From contig NZ_JAERSE020000002.1 of NCBI RefSeq assembly GCF_016735585.2, positions 248,001 to 312,000 on the forward strand: a DNA stretch of 64,000 nt. Direction: 5' to 3'. Origin of the DNA: Chryseobacterium tagetis. Its GTDB lineage: Bacteria > Bacteroidota > Bacteroidia > Flavobacteriales > Weeksellaceae. This document shows, piece after piece, positions 1 to 10,052 of this stretch (position 1 is its first letter; each line of letters begins with the position of its first letter). Both the position numbers and the translations under genes were made by a program. The notes beneath the pieces were generated by a model. That model was not told the origin of the DNA and made no database searches. It was given only the letters and a program-made list of their open reading frames with translations.

Positions 1-2541
1 AGCAGCTAAGTTGATATCAGATTCTGTGATCTGTCCTACACCTGAGTGAAGAATATTCACGCTGATCTCTTCTGTTGAAAGTCTTTGTAACTGATCAGAA
101 AGGGCCTCTACAGAACCATCCACGTCTCCTTTAAGGATAATGTTCAATTCTTTGAATTCACCTAAAGCAATACGTCTACCTAGTTCTTCAAGCGTAGTAT
201 GTTTTTTAGTTCTGATAGAAAGTTCTCTCTGAAGCTGTTCTCTCTTATTAGCAATAGCTTTACCTTCACTTTCGTCAGCATAAACACGGAATTTATCACC
301 AGCTGTTGGAGCTCCATCCAATCCTAGGATTGTTGCCGGAATAGACGGACCTGCTTCCGCAAGATTTTTCCCTCTTTCATCTAGCAAAGCTTTTACCTTA
401 CCGTGATTTTTCCCTGCTACAACATAATCACCAACTCTTAGTGTTCCGGTTTGAACCAGCATTGTTGCAACATAACCTCTTCCTTTATCTAAAGACGCTT
501 CAATTACCACTCCGCTTGCAGCACGTTCTGGGTTTGCTTTTAATTCAAGCATTTCAGCCTGTAATAAAACTTTTTCCAATAATACGTCTACGTTGTTACC
601 AAATTTAGCAGATATCTCCTGAGCCTGAACATTTCCTCCCCATTCTTCTACTAAAATATTCATACCTGAAAGCTGCTGACGGATATTATCCGGATTTGCA
701 TTCGGTTTATCCACTTTGTTGATTGCAATAATCATCGGAACACCTGCAGCCTGTGCGTGAGAAATAGCTTCTTTCGTTTGAGGCATCACGTCATCATCGG
801 CAGCAATTACGATAATTGCAATATCTGTAATCTGAGCTCCTCTTGCTCTCATCGCTGTAAAGGCTTCGTGACCCGGCGTATCTAAGAAAGTAATTCTCTG
901 ACCGTTTTCCAATTTCACATTATACGCTCCGATATGCTGAGTAATTCCTCCTGACTCACCTGCAATTACGTTAGTTTTTCTAACATAATCCAGTAATGAA
1001 GTTTTACCATGGTCAACATGTCCCATTACTGTAACAACAGGTGCTCTTGGTAACAAGCTCTCTTCAGTATCAATTTCATCTTCAGAATCAGTATCTTCAA
1101 GATCCGCATCCGAGAATTCAATTTTATATCCAAATTCATCTGCAACTAATAGCAATGTATCAGCTTCAAGTCTCTGGTTCATTGTAACCATAACACCTAA
1201 AGAGAAACAAGCAGAAATAACCTCTGTAGGAGAAACATTCATTAAACTTGCTAATTCACCAACAGTGATGAATTCTGTTACTTTTAATGTTCTGTCTTGC
1301 GCATCAATTTCTTGTTGACGCTCATCTTGCTCTCTACGGAAATTTCTCTTATCTTTTCTGTGTTTAGCAGATTTAGATTTCCCTCCTTTATTGGTTAATT
1401 TTTCAAGAGTTTCCTTGATTTGGTTTTTAACCTGCTCATCCGTCAATTCAACAGGCATAGTTCTCTGACCCGGTCTGTTGTTTTGCCCTCCTCTGTTGAA
1501 ACCTCCTCTGTTTCCACCTTGGCCACCTTGTCCTGATGGACGGTTGCCTTGGTTATTATTATTCCCAAAACGGTTTCCGCCTTGGCCTCCCTGACCTTGT
1601 GGACGATTTCCCTGACCACCTTGTCCTTGAGGACGGTTGCCTTGGTTATTATTATTCCCCTGAGGACGGTTTCCTTGACCTCCCCCTTGGTTATTATTGT
1701 TATTATTACCGCCTTGCTGATTATTTCCTCCTTGCTGGTTATTATTCCCTCCAGGTTTTTCAATCCTTTTTCTTTTCTTTTTAGCTCCAGGACCTGTTTT
1801 TGGTGCAAATTGAGTTAAGTCAATCTTTTCACCAACAATCTTAGGACCATCCAGCTTTTGATAAACGGTTTCAATTTTTTGAGGTTCCTGATTTTCTTCT
1901 ACAGGCGCCTTCGGTTGTTCTTTCACCTCAGCTACTTTTTGAGGAGCTGCTTCTTTTACAACAGGTTTAGGAGTTTCCTTTACCTCTGCAGCCGGTTTTT
2001 CTTCAACAGTTTTTTCTTCTACTTTTTTCTCCTCCACTTTAGGCTTATCTTTTTTTACCGGTCTGTTTCTAGATTCAATTTGTGATAAATCGATTTTATC
2101 TAAAACCTTAAACTCTTGTTTTTCAGGAGCTGCTTTTACTTCCGGTTCTTCAACAACAACAGGTTCTGGTTTTTTCTCTTCCACTGTTGCTATAGGAGCA
2201 ACCGGAGCTTCTTCAACTTCAGGTTTCGTAGGTTCCAAATCTATTTTACCTAAAATTTTAGTTTCTGGTTTATTAGCTTTAGCTCTTATTACTTCAGGGG
2301 TTTTCTTTTCTTCAATTTCCAGTTTTTCTTCCGGAACTTTTGTGATCACCACCTCATGGGAAGCTTTACGTTGTTCACCGTCTTTGGCAAACTCAGCCTC
2401 CAATGCAGAATATGCCGCTTCTTCCAATTGAGCGTTAGGATTGCTTTCAACCTCGATACCCTTAGCTTGTAAAAATTCTACTAATCTGGACATCGAAATA
2501 TTGAATTCCTTAACCGCTTTATTTAATCTAATTTTTGGCAT
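1..2541 (-). CDS. infB: Translation initiation factor IF-2 (C-terminus cut by window edge)
   Basis: GTPase that delivers initiator fMet-tRNA to the 30S subunit and promotes 50S joining. I translated 847 codons from the ATG at 2541 to the window edge, so part of the C-terminal region is missing. The N-terminus (about residues 1-50) matches the IF2_N fold. Next come a long acidic, Pro/Glu/Lys-rich linker, a Gly/Asn/Gln/Arg-rich tract (about residues 263-357), a second IF2_N-like segment, and the G domain. The P-loop GHVDHGKT is near residue 507, followed by DTPGHEAF and NKVDKP. Domain II follows, with [12 protein letters not shown]. It is the last gene of a rimP-nusA-infB operon, 79 bp after nusA. 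The low-complexity linker is much longer than in Escherichia coli, as is common in Bacteroidota. Confidence 0.97.
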   Translation of the reverse strand, partial: MPKIRLNKAVKEFNISMSRLVEFLQAKGIEVESNPNAQLEEAAYSALEAEFAKDGEQRKASHEVVITKVPEEKLEIEEKKTPEVIRAKANKPETKILGKIDLEPTKPEVEEAPVAPIATVEEKKPEPVVVEEPEVKAAPEKQEFKVLDKIDLSQIESRNRPVKKDKPKVEEKKVEEKTVEEKPAAEVKETPKPVVKEAAPQKVAEVKEQPKAPVEENQEPQKIETVYQKLDGPKIVGEKIDLTQFAPKTGPGAKKKRKRIEKPGGNNNQQGGNNQQGGNNNNNNQGGGQGNRPQGNNNNQGNRPQGQGGQGNRPQGQGGQGGNRFGNNNNQGNRPSGQGGQGGNRGGFNRGGQNNRPGQRTMPVELTDEQVKNQIKETLEKLTNKGGKSKSAKHRKDKRNFRREQDERQQEIDAQDRTLKVTEFITVGELASLMNVSPTEVISACFSLGVMVTMNQRLEADTLLLVADEFGYKIEFSDADLEDTDSEDEIDTEESLLPRAPVVTVMGHVDHGKTSLLDYVRKTNVIAGESGGITQHIGAYNVKLENGQRITFLDTPGHEAFTAMRARGAQITDIAIIVIAADDDVMPQTKEAISHAQAAGVPMIIAINKVDKPNANPDNIRQQLSGMNILVEEWGGNVQAQEISAKFGNNVDVLLEKVLLQAEMLELKANPERAASGVVIEASLDKGRGYVATMLVQTGTLRVGDYVVAGKNHGKVKALLDERGKNLAEAGPSIPATILGLDGAPTAGDKFRVYADESEGKAIANKREQLQRELSIRTKKHTTLEELGRRIALGEFKELNIILKGDVDGSVEALSDQLQRLSTEEISVNILHSGVGQITESDINLAA
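1470..1756 (-). repeat. Low-complexity Gly/Asn/Gln/Arg repeat tract inside infB
   Basis: The coding strand here encodes tandem imperfect units such as [10 protein letters not shown], broken by Asn runs (NNNN, NNNNN) and ending in [12 protein letters not shown]. At DNA level the units are imperfect direct repeats, for example ccttgaccacc and ttattattattcccc on the + strand. The tract is predicted to be disordered and basic, with RGG-like spacing. Such tracts change length by slippage, so copy number may differ between strains. Confidence 0.85.
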
Positions 2542-2620
2542 TTATTATTTTTACTGTTTTTTAATTCTTAAAATTAAAGTATTTCTTTTTTACTGTTTAT
2601 TAAAATTTATTTACTAAATC

Positions 2621-3856
2621 TTAATCTTCAAATTCTTCTCTAAGAATACGCTTCACATCTTCAATTGTTTCCTCTTCAAGATCTACCATATTCAGAAGAC
2701 TCTCAGTCTCTTTATCCAAAACAGACTTAGCAGTTGTAAGACCTACTTTCTTAAATTCATCCAAAATCCACTGCTCGATATCGTCATTAAATTCTCTCAA
2801 TTCAACGTCGTCATCTTCACTAGACTCTCTGTATACATCGATCTCGTATCCGGACAACCAAGAAGCCAGTCTGATATTCTGCCCTTGTTTTCCAATCACT
2901 TTAGAAATCTCTTCAACAGGAGTATAAACCAATGCATAGTTCGCCCCCTCATTGATGTCAATTTTATTGATGGTAACATTTCCTAAAGATCTTTTCACCA
3001 AAATTTCAGGGTTTTTAGACCACTGAATCACATCGATGTTCTCATTTTTCAACTCTCTTACAACCCCATGAATTCTTGATCCTTTCACACCCACACATGC
3101 TCCTACCGGATCGATTCTGTCATCATAAGCATCTACTGCAATTTTTGCCTTTTCCCCAGGAATTCTCACTACTTTTTTCAGCATGATTGTTCCATCCTGG
3201 ATTTCAGGAATTTCCAGTTCCAATAATTTCTCTAGGAATTTTGGTGCAGTTCTGGAAATAATAATCTGCGGTTTTGATCCTTTAAAGTCTACTGTTTCTA
3301 CAATAGCTCTGATGTTTTCACCTTTTTTAAAGAAATCTGAAGGGATTTGATTTTCTTTCGGAAGAATAAATTCATTGCCTTCATCGTCCAAAAGAATGAC
3401 ATGTTTGTGACGGATGTGGTGAATCTCTCCTACCACAATCTCTCCGATCTTATCTCTGAACTGCTCATAAAGCATTGCATTATTGTGCTCCTGAAGCTTT
3501 GTTGCCAAAATCTGTTTCAGTGTAAGAATATTTCTTCTTCCCAATTGAGCCACAGGAATTTCCATCGTAAAATCTTCACCTACTTCAAAAGTCGGGTCAA
3601 TTTTCTTTGCTTCTGAGATCTCGATTTCAAGATCATCATCTTCAGACATCTCATCCTCCACAATTGTTTTGTTCAAAAATATCTGAAAATCTCCTTTATC
3701 AGGGTTTACAATCACATCAAAATGATCATCAGAATCATATCTTTTTCTCAAAAGAGTCTTAAGAGAATCTTCAATAATTGCCATCAGATCGATCTTACTG
3801 ATCCCTTTTTCGTCTTTAAAATCACCAAAGGATTCAATCAACGCTATATTATCCAT
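2621..3856 (-). CDS. nusA: Transcription termination/antitermination factor NusA
   Basis: RNA polymerase-associated elongation factor that affects pausing, termination and antitermination. The 411-aa product has a NusA N-terminal domain (about 1-125), an S1 RNA-binding domain (about 130-200, VGEIHHIRHKHVILLDDEG), and two KH domains with the motifs GVKGSRIHGVVREL (about 280) and VIGKQGQNIRLASW (about 325). The C-terminus is acidic. It lacks the duplicated acidic repeats of the E. coli protein, so it is shorter, as is usual outside gammaproteobacteria. It starts at an ATG 17 bp after rimP and is followed by infB, the conserved rimP-nusA-infB order. Confidence 0.97.
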   Translation of the reverse strand: MDNIALIESFGDFKDEKGISKIDLMAIIEDSLKTLLRKRYDSDDHFDVIVNPDKGDFQIFLNKTIVEDEMSEDDDLEIEISEAKKIDPTFEVGEDFTMEIPVAQLGRRNILTLKQILATKLQEHNNAMLYEQFRDKIGEIVVGEIHHIRHKHVILLDDEGNEFILPKENQIPSDFFKKGENIRAIVETVDFKGSKPQIIISRTAPKFLEKLLELEIPEIQDGTIMLKKVVRIPGEKAKIAVDAYDDRIDPVGACVGVKGSRIHGVVRELKNENIDVIQWSKNPEILVKRSLGNVTINKIDINEGANYALVYTPVEEISKVIGKQGQNIRLASWLSGYEIDVYRESSEDDDVELREFNDDIEQWILDEFKKVGLTTAKSVLDKETESLLNMVDLEEETIEDVKRILREEFED

Positions 3857-3873
3857 TTATTTTTTTTTCTTAT

Positions 3874-4341
3874 TTAAAATTTAATTGCTACTAAAGCTTT
3901 TTTAATCTCAGAGTAAGGAATTTCCTTTTCCTCCTCCACATCTACTTTCCCTTTACCGATGTCTTTCGGCTTACGGTAACGCAAAACCAGAGTAATTTTT
4001 TCTTCATCTACTTTTGCAAGTTCTCCTTCAATTTTAGAAGAGTCATTTAATAATACATCAATATCTCTTCCAAGATTTTTCGTAAACTGACGTGGCGTCA
4101 CCAACGGTTCGCTCAAGCCTGCAGACATTACCTGTAAACTAAAGTCATGCTCTTCACGGTCCATATTAAATTCTATGGCGCGGCTTGCATCCAAGCAATC
4201 CTGAAGAGAAACCCCATTGTCTCCATCCAAAATCACCGTAATATCGTCCCCTGCAGAAATCTTTAAATCGATCAGAAACAAATCCTTTCTGGTCTCAAGG
4301 AAATCGTTTAATAATTCTTCAATTCTTTTTCTAAACTCCAT
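3874..4341 (-). CDS. rimP: Ribosome maturation factor RimP
   Basis: Cytoplasmic factor needed for late 30S subunit assembly. The 155-aa length is normal for the family. The N-terminal alpha/beta domain carries the typical SLQDCLDASRAIEFNMD and LQVMSAGLSEPL segments (the family signature is VSSPGLDRPL-like, here MSAGLSEPL). The C-terminal Sm-like beta domain contains the IEGELAKVDEEKITLVL strand pair. It is the first gene of the minus-strand operon with nusA and infB. A good -33/-7 promoter lies about 75 bp upstream. Confidence 0.93.
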   Translation of the reverse strand: MEFRKRIEELLNDFLETRKDLFLIDLKISAGDDITVILDGDNGVSLQDCLDASRAIEFNMDREEHDFSLQVMSAGLSEPLVTPRQFTKNLGRDIDVLLNDSSKIEGELAKVDEEKITLVLRYRKPKDIGKGKVDVEEEKEIPYSEIKKALVAIKF

Positions 4342-4415
4342 AATTTTTATGATTTACTGTACGAAAAAAGGCTTTCGTTAGAAGCCTTCCCATTGTTTTT
4401 TCCGTAAATCTTTTG

Positions 4416-4447
4416 CAAATATAAAACATTTTTACTAAAAATACAAA
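4416..4447 (-). promoter_or_regulatory. Bacteroidota-type promoter of the rimP-nusA-infB operon
   Basis: Read on the minus strand, TTTG (4447-4444) is followed after 20 nt by TATATTTG (4423-4416). This fits the Bacteroidota consensus TTTG-N17-23-TAnnTTTG exactly. The rimP start codon is 74 nt downstream. No transcript data support it here. Confidence 0.7.
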
Positions 4448-4534
4448 TAAGTCTAGTAATCAGATTGATAAGTTTTATTACTGCCGAACCAAAAAGCAAA
4501 TCGCAATTATCAGAAACCATGAAAGTATTTTTAG

Positions 4535-4542
4535 TATTTTTG
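4535..4542 (+). promoter_or_regulatory. Probable -7 box of the ugd operon promoter
   Basis: TATTTTTG matches TAnnTTTG and lies 25 nt before the ugd TTG start. I see no convincing -33 TTG at the right distance. It diverges from the rimP promoter within the same 226-bp gap. Confidence 0.5.
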
Positions 4543-4567
4543 TCATAAATTATTAAAAACATATATT

Positions 4568-5881
4568 TTGAATATTACAATAGTAGGAACAGGATATGTA
4601 GGCTTGGTAACAGGAACTACGCTTGCAGAATTAGGAAATTCGGTTTACTGTGTTGATATTGATGAAAAAAAAGTAGAAGGAATGAAAAATGGTATTGTTC
4701 CCATCTACGAGCCGAATCTCGAAGAAATGTTCCTTAGAAACATACAGGCAGAACGTCTATTTTTCACAACCGATTTAAAAGAAGCTTTGGATAAAAGCGA
4801 AGTCATTTATCTTGCTTTACCAACCCCTCCTGGTGAAGATGGCTCCGCAGATCTTTCTTATGTACTGCAGGTTGCCAATTCTATTGGTGAAATGATGACC
4901 GAATACAAAGTCGTGGTAAATAAAAGTACAGTTCCTGTAGGAACAGCCGATAAGGTAAGCAATGTTATTGCCTCAAAAACAAGCCTCCCTTTTGACGTAG
5001 TTTCAAATCCGGAATTTTTACGTGAAGGTTTTGCCGTGGAAGATTCAATGAATCCGGCGAGAGTAGTCGTTGGATCGAGTTCCGAAAAGGCTAAAGAAAT
5101 CATGTCAAAGATTTACCAGCCGTTTACCAATACCGGGATTCCTATTATATTCATGGATGAGAAATCATCGGAGCTTACGAAATATGCAGCCAACTCATTT
5201 TTAGCAGTGAAAATCACTTTTATGAATGAAATCGCTAATTATTGTGAAAAAGTAGGTGCTGATGTTGATAAAGTACGTCTTGGAATGGGAAGTGACGACA
5301 GAATCGGGCACAGATTCTTATTTCCGGGAATAGGATATGGAGGAAGCTGTTTCCCAAAAGATGTAAAGGCGTTAATTAAATCAGGAAAAGATGAAGATTT
5401 TAATTTTCAAATTCTTGAAGCCACTGAAAATGTTAACATTTCACAGAAAGTAATTCTTGTTTCTGAGATCGAAAAATATTTCGGAGGAAGCATTGAAGGG
5501 AAAACTATCGCTTTGTGGGGACTTGCTTTTAAAGCCAATACCGACGATATCAGAGAAGCTTCTTCGCTAGACAATATTGAATTATTATTAGAGAAAGGAG
5601 CAAAAATTGTTGCTTATGATTCTGTTGCTGAAAAAAATGTACAGAAAATATTAGGTGACAAAATCGAATATGCCAAAACCATGTACGAAGCTCTTGAAAA
5701 TGCAGATTCACTCTTCATTGCTACAGAATGGCCGGAGTTTAAAAATCCGAATTTTGAACTGATGGGCGAGAAAATGAAAAATAAGGTTATTTTCGACGGA
5801 AGAAATATGTATCCATTAGAAATTCCCGCACAGAATGGATTTTATTATAAAAGTATCGGGAGAAAAACAATCACGAATTGA
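4568..5881 (+). CDS. ugd: UDP-glucose 6-dehydrogenase
   Basis: Oxidises UDP-glucose to UDP-glucuronate with two NAD+, supplying uronic acid for surface polysaccharide. The 437-aa product starts with the Rossmann motif GTGYVGLVTG (residues 7-16), has the NKSTVPVGT segment (118-126), and carries the catalytic cysteine in GYGGSCFPKD (Cys261). The C-terminal domain has LWGLAFKANTDDIREASS. The start is a TTG: the beta1 strand begins directly after it and there is no nearby in-frame ATG. It is the first gene of the polysaccharide locus and overlaps the next gene by 4 bp. A related UDP-sugar dehydrogenase specificity (for example UDP-GlcNAc or ManNAc) cannot be excluded from sequence alone. Confidence 0.93.
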   Translation: MNITIVGTGYVGLVTGTTLAELGNSVYCVDIDEKKVEGMKNGIVPIYEPNLEEMFLRNIQAERLFFTTDLKEALDKSEVIYLALPTPPGEDGSADLSYVLQVANSIGEMMTEYKVVVNKSTVPVGTADKVSNVIASKTSLPFDVVSNPEFLREGFAVEDSMNPARVVVGSSSEKAKEIMSKIYQPFTNTGIPIIFMDEKSSELTKYAANSFLAVKITFMNEIANYCEKVGADVDKVRLGMGSDDRIGHRFLFPGIGYGGSCFPKDVKALIKSGKDEDFNFQILEATENVNISQKVILVSEIEKYFGGSIEGKTIALWGLAFKANTDDIREASSLDNIELLLEKGAKIVAYDSVAEKNVQKILGDKIEYAKTMYEALENADSLFIATEWPEFKNPNFELMGEKMKNKVIFDGRNMYPLEIPAQNGFYYKSIGRKTITN

Positions 5882-6804
5882 TTTCCGCACCTAAAATAGC
5901 CGTTTTAGTACCCTGCTATAACGAGGCTTTAACCATTGAAAAAGTGGTTAAGGATTTTCAGCAACATATTCCTGAAGCGGAAATATTTGTTTACGACAAC
6001 AATTCAAAAGATGCAACTGTAGAAATTGCAACAAAAGCAGGCGCTATTGTTGGAAATGAAAAAAAGCAGGGAAAAGCGAATGTTGTTTTCAGAATGTTCA
6101 GGGAAATTGATGCCGATCTTTATATCATGATAGACGGTGATGACACTTATCCTGTAGAATGCATTCGTGAAATGGTAGATCAGTTTACCAAAAACAATTG
6201 CGACATGCTTGTCGGAGACAGATTATCTAACAAGAGCTACAAAAAAGAAAACAAAAGAGCGTTCCACAATTTCGGAAATAATCTGGTTCGAAACCTCATC
6301 AATATTTTCTTTGGTTCTGAACTGAAGGACATTCTTTCCGGCTACAGAATTTTTTCAAGAAAATTTGTTAAAAATTACGCGAGCTCCATTAAAGGATTTG
6401 AGCTGGAAACCGACCTTTCGATATATGCTTTACATTACGGACTTGCCATAGAAGAATATTCCATTAATTACCGTGACAGACCTGAAGGAAGTGTCTCAAA
6501 GCTAAATACGTTCACCGATGGATTCAAGGTTATTAAGCTTTTCTTTAATCTTGTAAGACTCTACAAACCTTTATTATTTTTCGGAATGGTTTCTATTGTC
6601 CTGTTTGTTTTGGGAATTCTTTTTATGATTATTCCGATCAGAGAATATTTTGAATATCAATATGTATATAAGGTTCCCACGTTAATTTTTTCAATCATGC
6701 TCATCATTGTTTCCATACTTTCTCTTGCCACCGGCTTGATTTTGGACAACATCAGTATTATTGACAAAAAGAATTTCAAAGTGCGGTATAACAACACCAA
6801 CTAG
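5878..6804 (+). CDS. Family 2 glycosyltransferase with C-terminal membrane helices
   Basis: Probable polyprenyl-phosphate-dependent GT2 (DPM1/GtrB/ArnC-like). It would transfer a sugar from a nucleotide donor, often to undecaprenyl phosphate. The GT-A domain begins with VLVPCYNEA (residues 9-17) and has the DxD-type motif IDGDDTYP (85-92). Two hydrophobic segments near residues 231-254 and 267-290 would anchor it in the inner membrane. The TTG start overlaps the ugd stop codon (ttga), indicating translational coupling. The next gene is a multi-spanning membrane protein, and GtrB-like enzymes commonly pair with such proteins. Confidence 0.85.
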   Translation: MISAPKIAVLVPCYNEALTIEKVVKDFQQHIPEAEIFVYDNNSKDATVEIATKAGAIVGNEKKQGKANVVFRMFREIDADLYIMIDGDDTYPVECIREMVDQFTKNNCDMLVGDRLSNKSYKKENKRAFHNFGNNLVRNLINIFFGSELKDILSGYRIFSRKFVKNYASSIKGFELETDLSIYALHYGLAIEEYSINYRDRPEGSVSKLNTFTDGFKVIKLFFNLVRLYKPLLFFGMVSIVLFVLGILFMIIPIREYFEYQYVYKVPTLIFSIMLIIVSILSLATGLILDNISIIDKKNFKVRYNNTN

Positions 6805-6805
6805 C

Positions 6806-8068
6806 ATGAAAAAAGCAATCTGGTTTTTACTTTTTGCCCTACTTTTCTTTTTGAACACACAGTTCAATACATTTCATCTGATTCCTAAAGAAAAATTTGA
6901 ATATAGTAAGCTTGAAGAATCAGAAACGCTTGTCATTGGGAAAATCATGAATTCCGAACACGGAAAGATCATGGATGATGGCGGATTTACCGGAACCTAT
7001 TATTTCAAAGGAAGCGGAAACGGAAGATCTATAGTTGGAAAGCAGGTTTACGAAAAGTACATCAGGAATGAAGCTCCTGAAAAAACAGCTTATGATCCGT
7101 ACAAAACACAAATTGGCGGACAGGCAATTTTGTACAGTTTATTCGACAAAACTTTCGGACTTGATAATGCTATCAATCTTGAAATCTTCAGAATCTTTAA
7201 TTCTCTTTCACTAAGTATTTTATTAACCTTATTTCTGTATTGGACCAGTCAAAAGTTTAATTTCAGAGTTTCGGTTATTACTTTTTTACTCCTTTTGCCT
7301 AATTATTGGCTTTTTTTATACGGAAAAAGTTCTTGGTGGTGCAATTGGGTGTATTTTCTTCCTTTTGTATATAGCCTTCTATTTTTTGAAAAAAATAAAA
7401 ATCAAAGTTTCAAAAAATATATTTTTACGCTTTCTTTTCTATTCTTTTTAAAATTCTGGTTTACCGGATTTGAATTTATCACTGTCTTTTTAATATGTTC
7501 TTCAATTCCTTATATCTATTATCTTTTTGAAAATAAAATCTCATTTTACTGGAATTTCATCTGGAGGCATTTTATCATTTTAACGATCCCTTTACTGATT
7601 AATATTAGTTTTTTACTGTATCAGTTCTATCTTTTAACAGGAAATATCCAAACCGGAATTTACCATCTTAAAGATGCTTTTTTCAGAAGATCCAGCAGTG
7701 AATATTTTTACGAGAAAAGCCAAAATTACCTGACCTTATTAAAGAAGTTTCACTTGGATATTATAACCCGATATTCAGGAAATTCTTTCATTAATGAAGA
7801 TCTTACATTCATAAAAGTGCCATTTGCAGTGATTCTATTGGCTGGAATTGTATGTTCAGTTTATTTATACTTAAAAAAAATTGACAGAAAATTAATTTTC
7901 ACAACATGGTTCTCCATTACAGCCCCTTTCAGCTGGTTTATTCTGTTTCAGCAGCATGCACATATTCATAAACATATAGATTTTTTTATTTGGTATTGTC
8001 CATTTCTTATTTTGATAATACTTTTAATATCTTTGACGCTAAATTCCTTTTTGAAAACATTAAAATGA
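6806..8068 (+). CDS. Polytopic membrane protein, possible GT-C-type transferase
   Basis: The 420-aa protein has an N-terminal hydrophobic segment (about 3-20) and a 100-residue soluble loop. About nine further hydrophobic segments follow from residue 130 to the C-terminus. I chose the ATG at 6806, one base after the upstream stop, over the TTG at 6761, which would lie inside the upstream gene. No family motif is recognisable. The topology and its place directly after a GtrB-like GT2 suggest a GT-C-fold enzyme using a polyprenyl-phosphate sugar, or a lipid-linked sugar transporter, but this is inference. The stop overlaps the rfbB start (ATGA). Confidence 0.6.
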   Translation: MKKAIWFLLFALLFFLNTQFNTFHLIPKEKFEYSKLEESETLVIGKIMNSEHGKIMDDGGFTGTYYFKGSGNGRSIVGKQVYEKYIRNEAPEKTAYDPYKTQIGGQAILYSLFDKTFGLDNAINLEIFRIFNSLSLSILLTLFLYWTSQKFNFRVSVITFLLLLPNYWLFLYGKSSWWCNWVYFLPFVYSLLFFEKNKNQSFKKYIFTLSFLFFLKFWFTGFEFITVFLICSSIPYIYYLFENKISFYWNFIWRHFIILTIPLLINISFLLYQFYLLTGNIQTGIYHLKDAFFRRSSSEYFYEKSQNYLTLLKKFHLDIITRYSGNSFINEDLTFIKVPFAVILLAGIVCSVYLYLKKIDRKLIFTTWFSITAPFSWFILFQQHAHIHKHIDFFIWYCPFLILIILLISLTLNSFLKTLK

Positions 8069-9144
8069 AAAATATCATTATTACCGGCGGAGCCGGATTC
8101 ATTGGCTCTCACGTTGTAAGAGAATTTGTAAAAAACAATCCGGAAGCTACCATCATCAATCTGGATGCTCTTACCTACGCCGGAAACCTTGAAAACCTGA
8201 AAGATATCGAGAACGAACCTAACTATGTTTTCGAAAAAGCAGACATCACAAAACCTGAAGAACTAAGAGCGATCTTCGAAAAATATAATCCTGACGCAGT
8301 GGTTCATTTAGCCGCTGAAAGTCATGTAGACAGAAGTATCACAGATCCGATGGCATTCATTAATACCAATGTAAACGGAACAGCAAATCTTCTGAATCTT
8401 TGTAAAGAATTCTGGACATTGAATCCTGATCACACTCACGGAAGATTTCCTAATGAGAAAAGAACTAATCTTTTCTACCACGTTTCAACAGACGAAGTAT
8501 ACGGAAGCTTAGGAGAAACAGGCTTTTTTTTAGAAACGACCTCTTATGATCCTCAGTCTCCTTACTCTGCCTCTAAAGCAGCTTCAGATCATTTGGTAAG
8601 AGCCTATGGAAACACGTATGGAATGCCATTCATTGTTTCTAACTGTTCAAATAATTACGGTCCGAATCATTTTCCTGAAAAACTGATTCCGCTTTGTATC
8701 TCAAATATCATCAATGAAAAGCCGCTTCCTATTTATGGAGATGGGAAATATACAAGAGACTGGTTATTTGTAATTGATCACGCTAAAGCCATTCATCAGA
8801 TTTTTAATGAGGCTAAAACCGGAGAAACTTACAATATCGGAGGTTTTAACGAATGGCAGAATATTGATTTGGTAAAAGAGCTTATCAAGCAGATGGATGA
8901 AAAATTAGGAAAACCATCAGGACATTCTGAAAAACTAATTACTTACGTAAAAGACAGACCAGGGCACGATAAGCGTTATGCTATTGATGCAACGAAGCTG
9001 AACAAAGATCTAGGCTGGAAACCGTCTGTGACTTTTGAAGAAGGATTAGGAAAAACAATTGACTGGTTCTTAGAAAATCAGGAATGGCTGGAGAATGTAA
9101 CAAACGGTGATTACCAAAATTACTACGAAAAACAATATAATTAA
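8065..9144 (+). CDS. rfbB: dTDP-glucose 4,6-dehydratase
   Basis: NAD-dependent SDR enzyme converting dTDP-glucose to dTDP-4-keto-6-deoxyglucose, the branch point to rhamnose, fucosamine-type and other deoxysugars. The 359-aa protein opens with ITGGAGFIGSHVV (GxxGxxG). It has the STDEVYGSL segment and the YSASK (YxxxK) active-site motif, plus ERPGHDKRY-like DRPGHDKRYAID near the C-terminus. The ATG at 8065 overlaps the upstream stop by 4 bp and gives the normal family N-terminus. An upstream in-frame start at 7990 would add 25 residues that do not look like this family. The partner rfbA is next. rmlC and rmlD are absent from the window. Confidence 0.96.
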   Translation: MKNIIITGGAGFIGSHVVREFVKNNPEATIINLDALTYAGNLENLKDIENEPNYVFEKADITKPEELRAIFEKYNPDAVVHLAAESHVDRSITDPMAFINTNVNGTANLLNLCKEFWTLNPDHTHGRFPNEKRTNLFYHVSTDEVYGSLGETGFFLETTSYDPQSPYSASKAASDHLVRAYGNTYGMPFIVSNCSNNYGPNHFPEKLIPLCISNIINEKPLPIYGDGKYTRDWLFVIDHAKAIHQIFNEAKTGETYNIGGFNEWQNIDLVKELIKQMDEKLGKPSGHSEKLITYVKDRPGHDKRYAIDATKLNKDLGWKPSVTFEEGLGKTIDWFLENQEWLENVTNGDYQNYYEKQYN

Positions 9145-9166
9145 ATCTAAAATCACAATACGTTAG

Positions 9167-10030
9167 ATGAAAGGAATTATTTTAGCAGGAGGCTCAGGAA
9201 CGAGATTATATCCTCTCACCATTGCTGTGAGTAAGCAATTGATGCCGGTTTATGATAAACCCATGATTTACTATCCGTTATCCACATTGCTTTTAGCGGG
9301 AATTAAAGATATTTTGATTATCACAACCCCTCATGACCAAGCCGGTTTTATTAAACTTTTAGGAAACGGTTCACAGATCGGGTGTAACATAGAATATGTG
9401 GTTCAGCCAAGTCCGGACGGATTGGCGCAGGCTTTTATTTTGGGAGACCAGTTTATCGGAAATGATCCGGCTGCACTTGTTTTGGGTGACAATATTTTTT
9501 ACGGATCCGAAATGGGTACTTTATTAAAAAACAAAACCAATCCTAATGGCGGAGTTGTTTTTGCCTACCATGTTTCAGACCCGGAAAGATATGGCGTTGT
9601 AGATTTTGATGAAGATTTCAAAGCGGTTTCGATAGAAGAAAAACCATTGAATCCTAAGTCTAATTATGCTGTTCCAGGACTTTACTTTTATGATAATGAA
9701 GTCGTTGAAATTGCAAAAAATATTCAACCTTCTCCAAGAGGTGAGCTGGAGATTACGGACATCAACAATGTGTATCTTCAAAAAGGGAAACTTGAAGTAG
9801 GCGTTCTTGACAGAGGAACTGCATGGCTTGATACCGGAACTTTCGACTCTCTTCATGATGCTTCAGAATTTGTAAGCGTAATCGAAAAAAGACAAGGCTT
9901 TAAAATAGGATGTATTGAAGAAATTGCCTGGAGAAATAAATTCATCAACGAAGAAAAACTTCTTGAAACTGCAGCTAAATATGGCAAAAGCGGTTATGGT
10001 GAATATCTTAAAGGGTTAATAAAAAAATAA
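9167..10030 (+). CDS. rfbA: Glucose-1-phosphate thymidylyltransferase
   Basis: Makes dTDP-glucose from glucose-1-phosphate and dTTP, the step before RfbB. The 287-aa length matches the family. It has the nucleotidyltransferase signature [11 protein letters not shown] (residues 8-18), then [18 protein letters not shown], the metal/substrate region LGDNIFYG (about 107), and [13 protein letters not shown] near residue 222. It is the last gene of the first operon and is followed by a strong terminator hairpin. Confidence 0.96.
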   Translation: MKGIILAGGSGTRLYPLTIAVSKQLMPVYDKPMIYYPLSTLLLAGIKDILIITTPHDQAGFIKLLGNGSQIGCNIEYVVQPSPDGLAQAFILGDQFIGNDPAALVLGDNIFYGSEMGTLLKNKTNPNGGVVFAYHVSDPERYGVVDFDEDFKAVSIEEKPLNPKSNYAVPGLYFYDNEVVEIAKNIQPSPRGELEITDINNVYLQKGKLEVGVLDRGTAWLDTGTFDSLHDASEFVSVIEKRQGFKIGCIEEIAWRNKFINEEKLLETAAKYGKSGYGEYLKGLIKK

Positions 10031-10052
10031 ACTTATAATTTTAACATTGTTA

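Noticed and set aside
1443..2085. Several frames of 75-121 codons across the infB repeat region
   Set aside because: They are other-frame readings of the infB linker, and their repeated Ile/Phe/Leu runs come from the repetitive codons of the real gene.
4347..4562. 71-codon minus-strand frame upstream of rimP
   Set aside because: It overlaps both the rimP and ugd promoter boxes, has no family features and an unnatural composition. It looks like a chance frame in an AT-rich gap.
7990..8064. 25-residue N-terminal extension of rfbB
   Set aside because: It lies inside the upstream coding region and does not resemble the family, and the ATG at 8065 gives the usual N-terminus and ATGA overlap.
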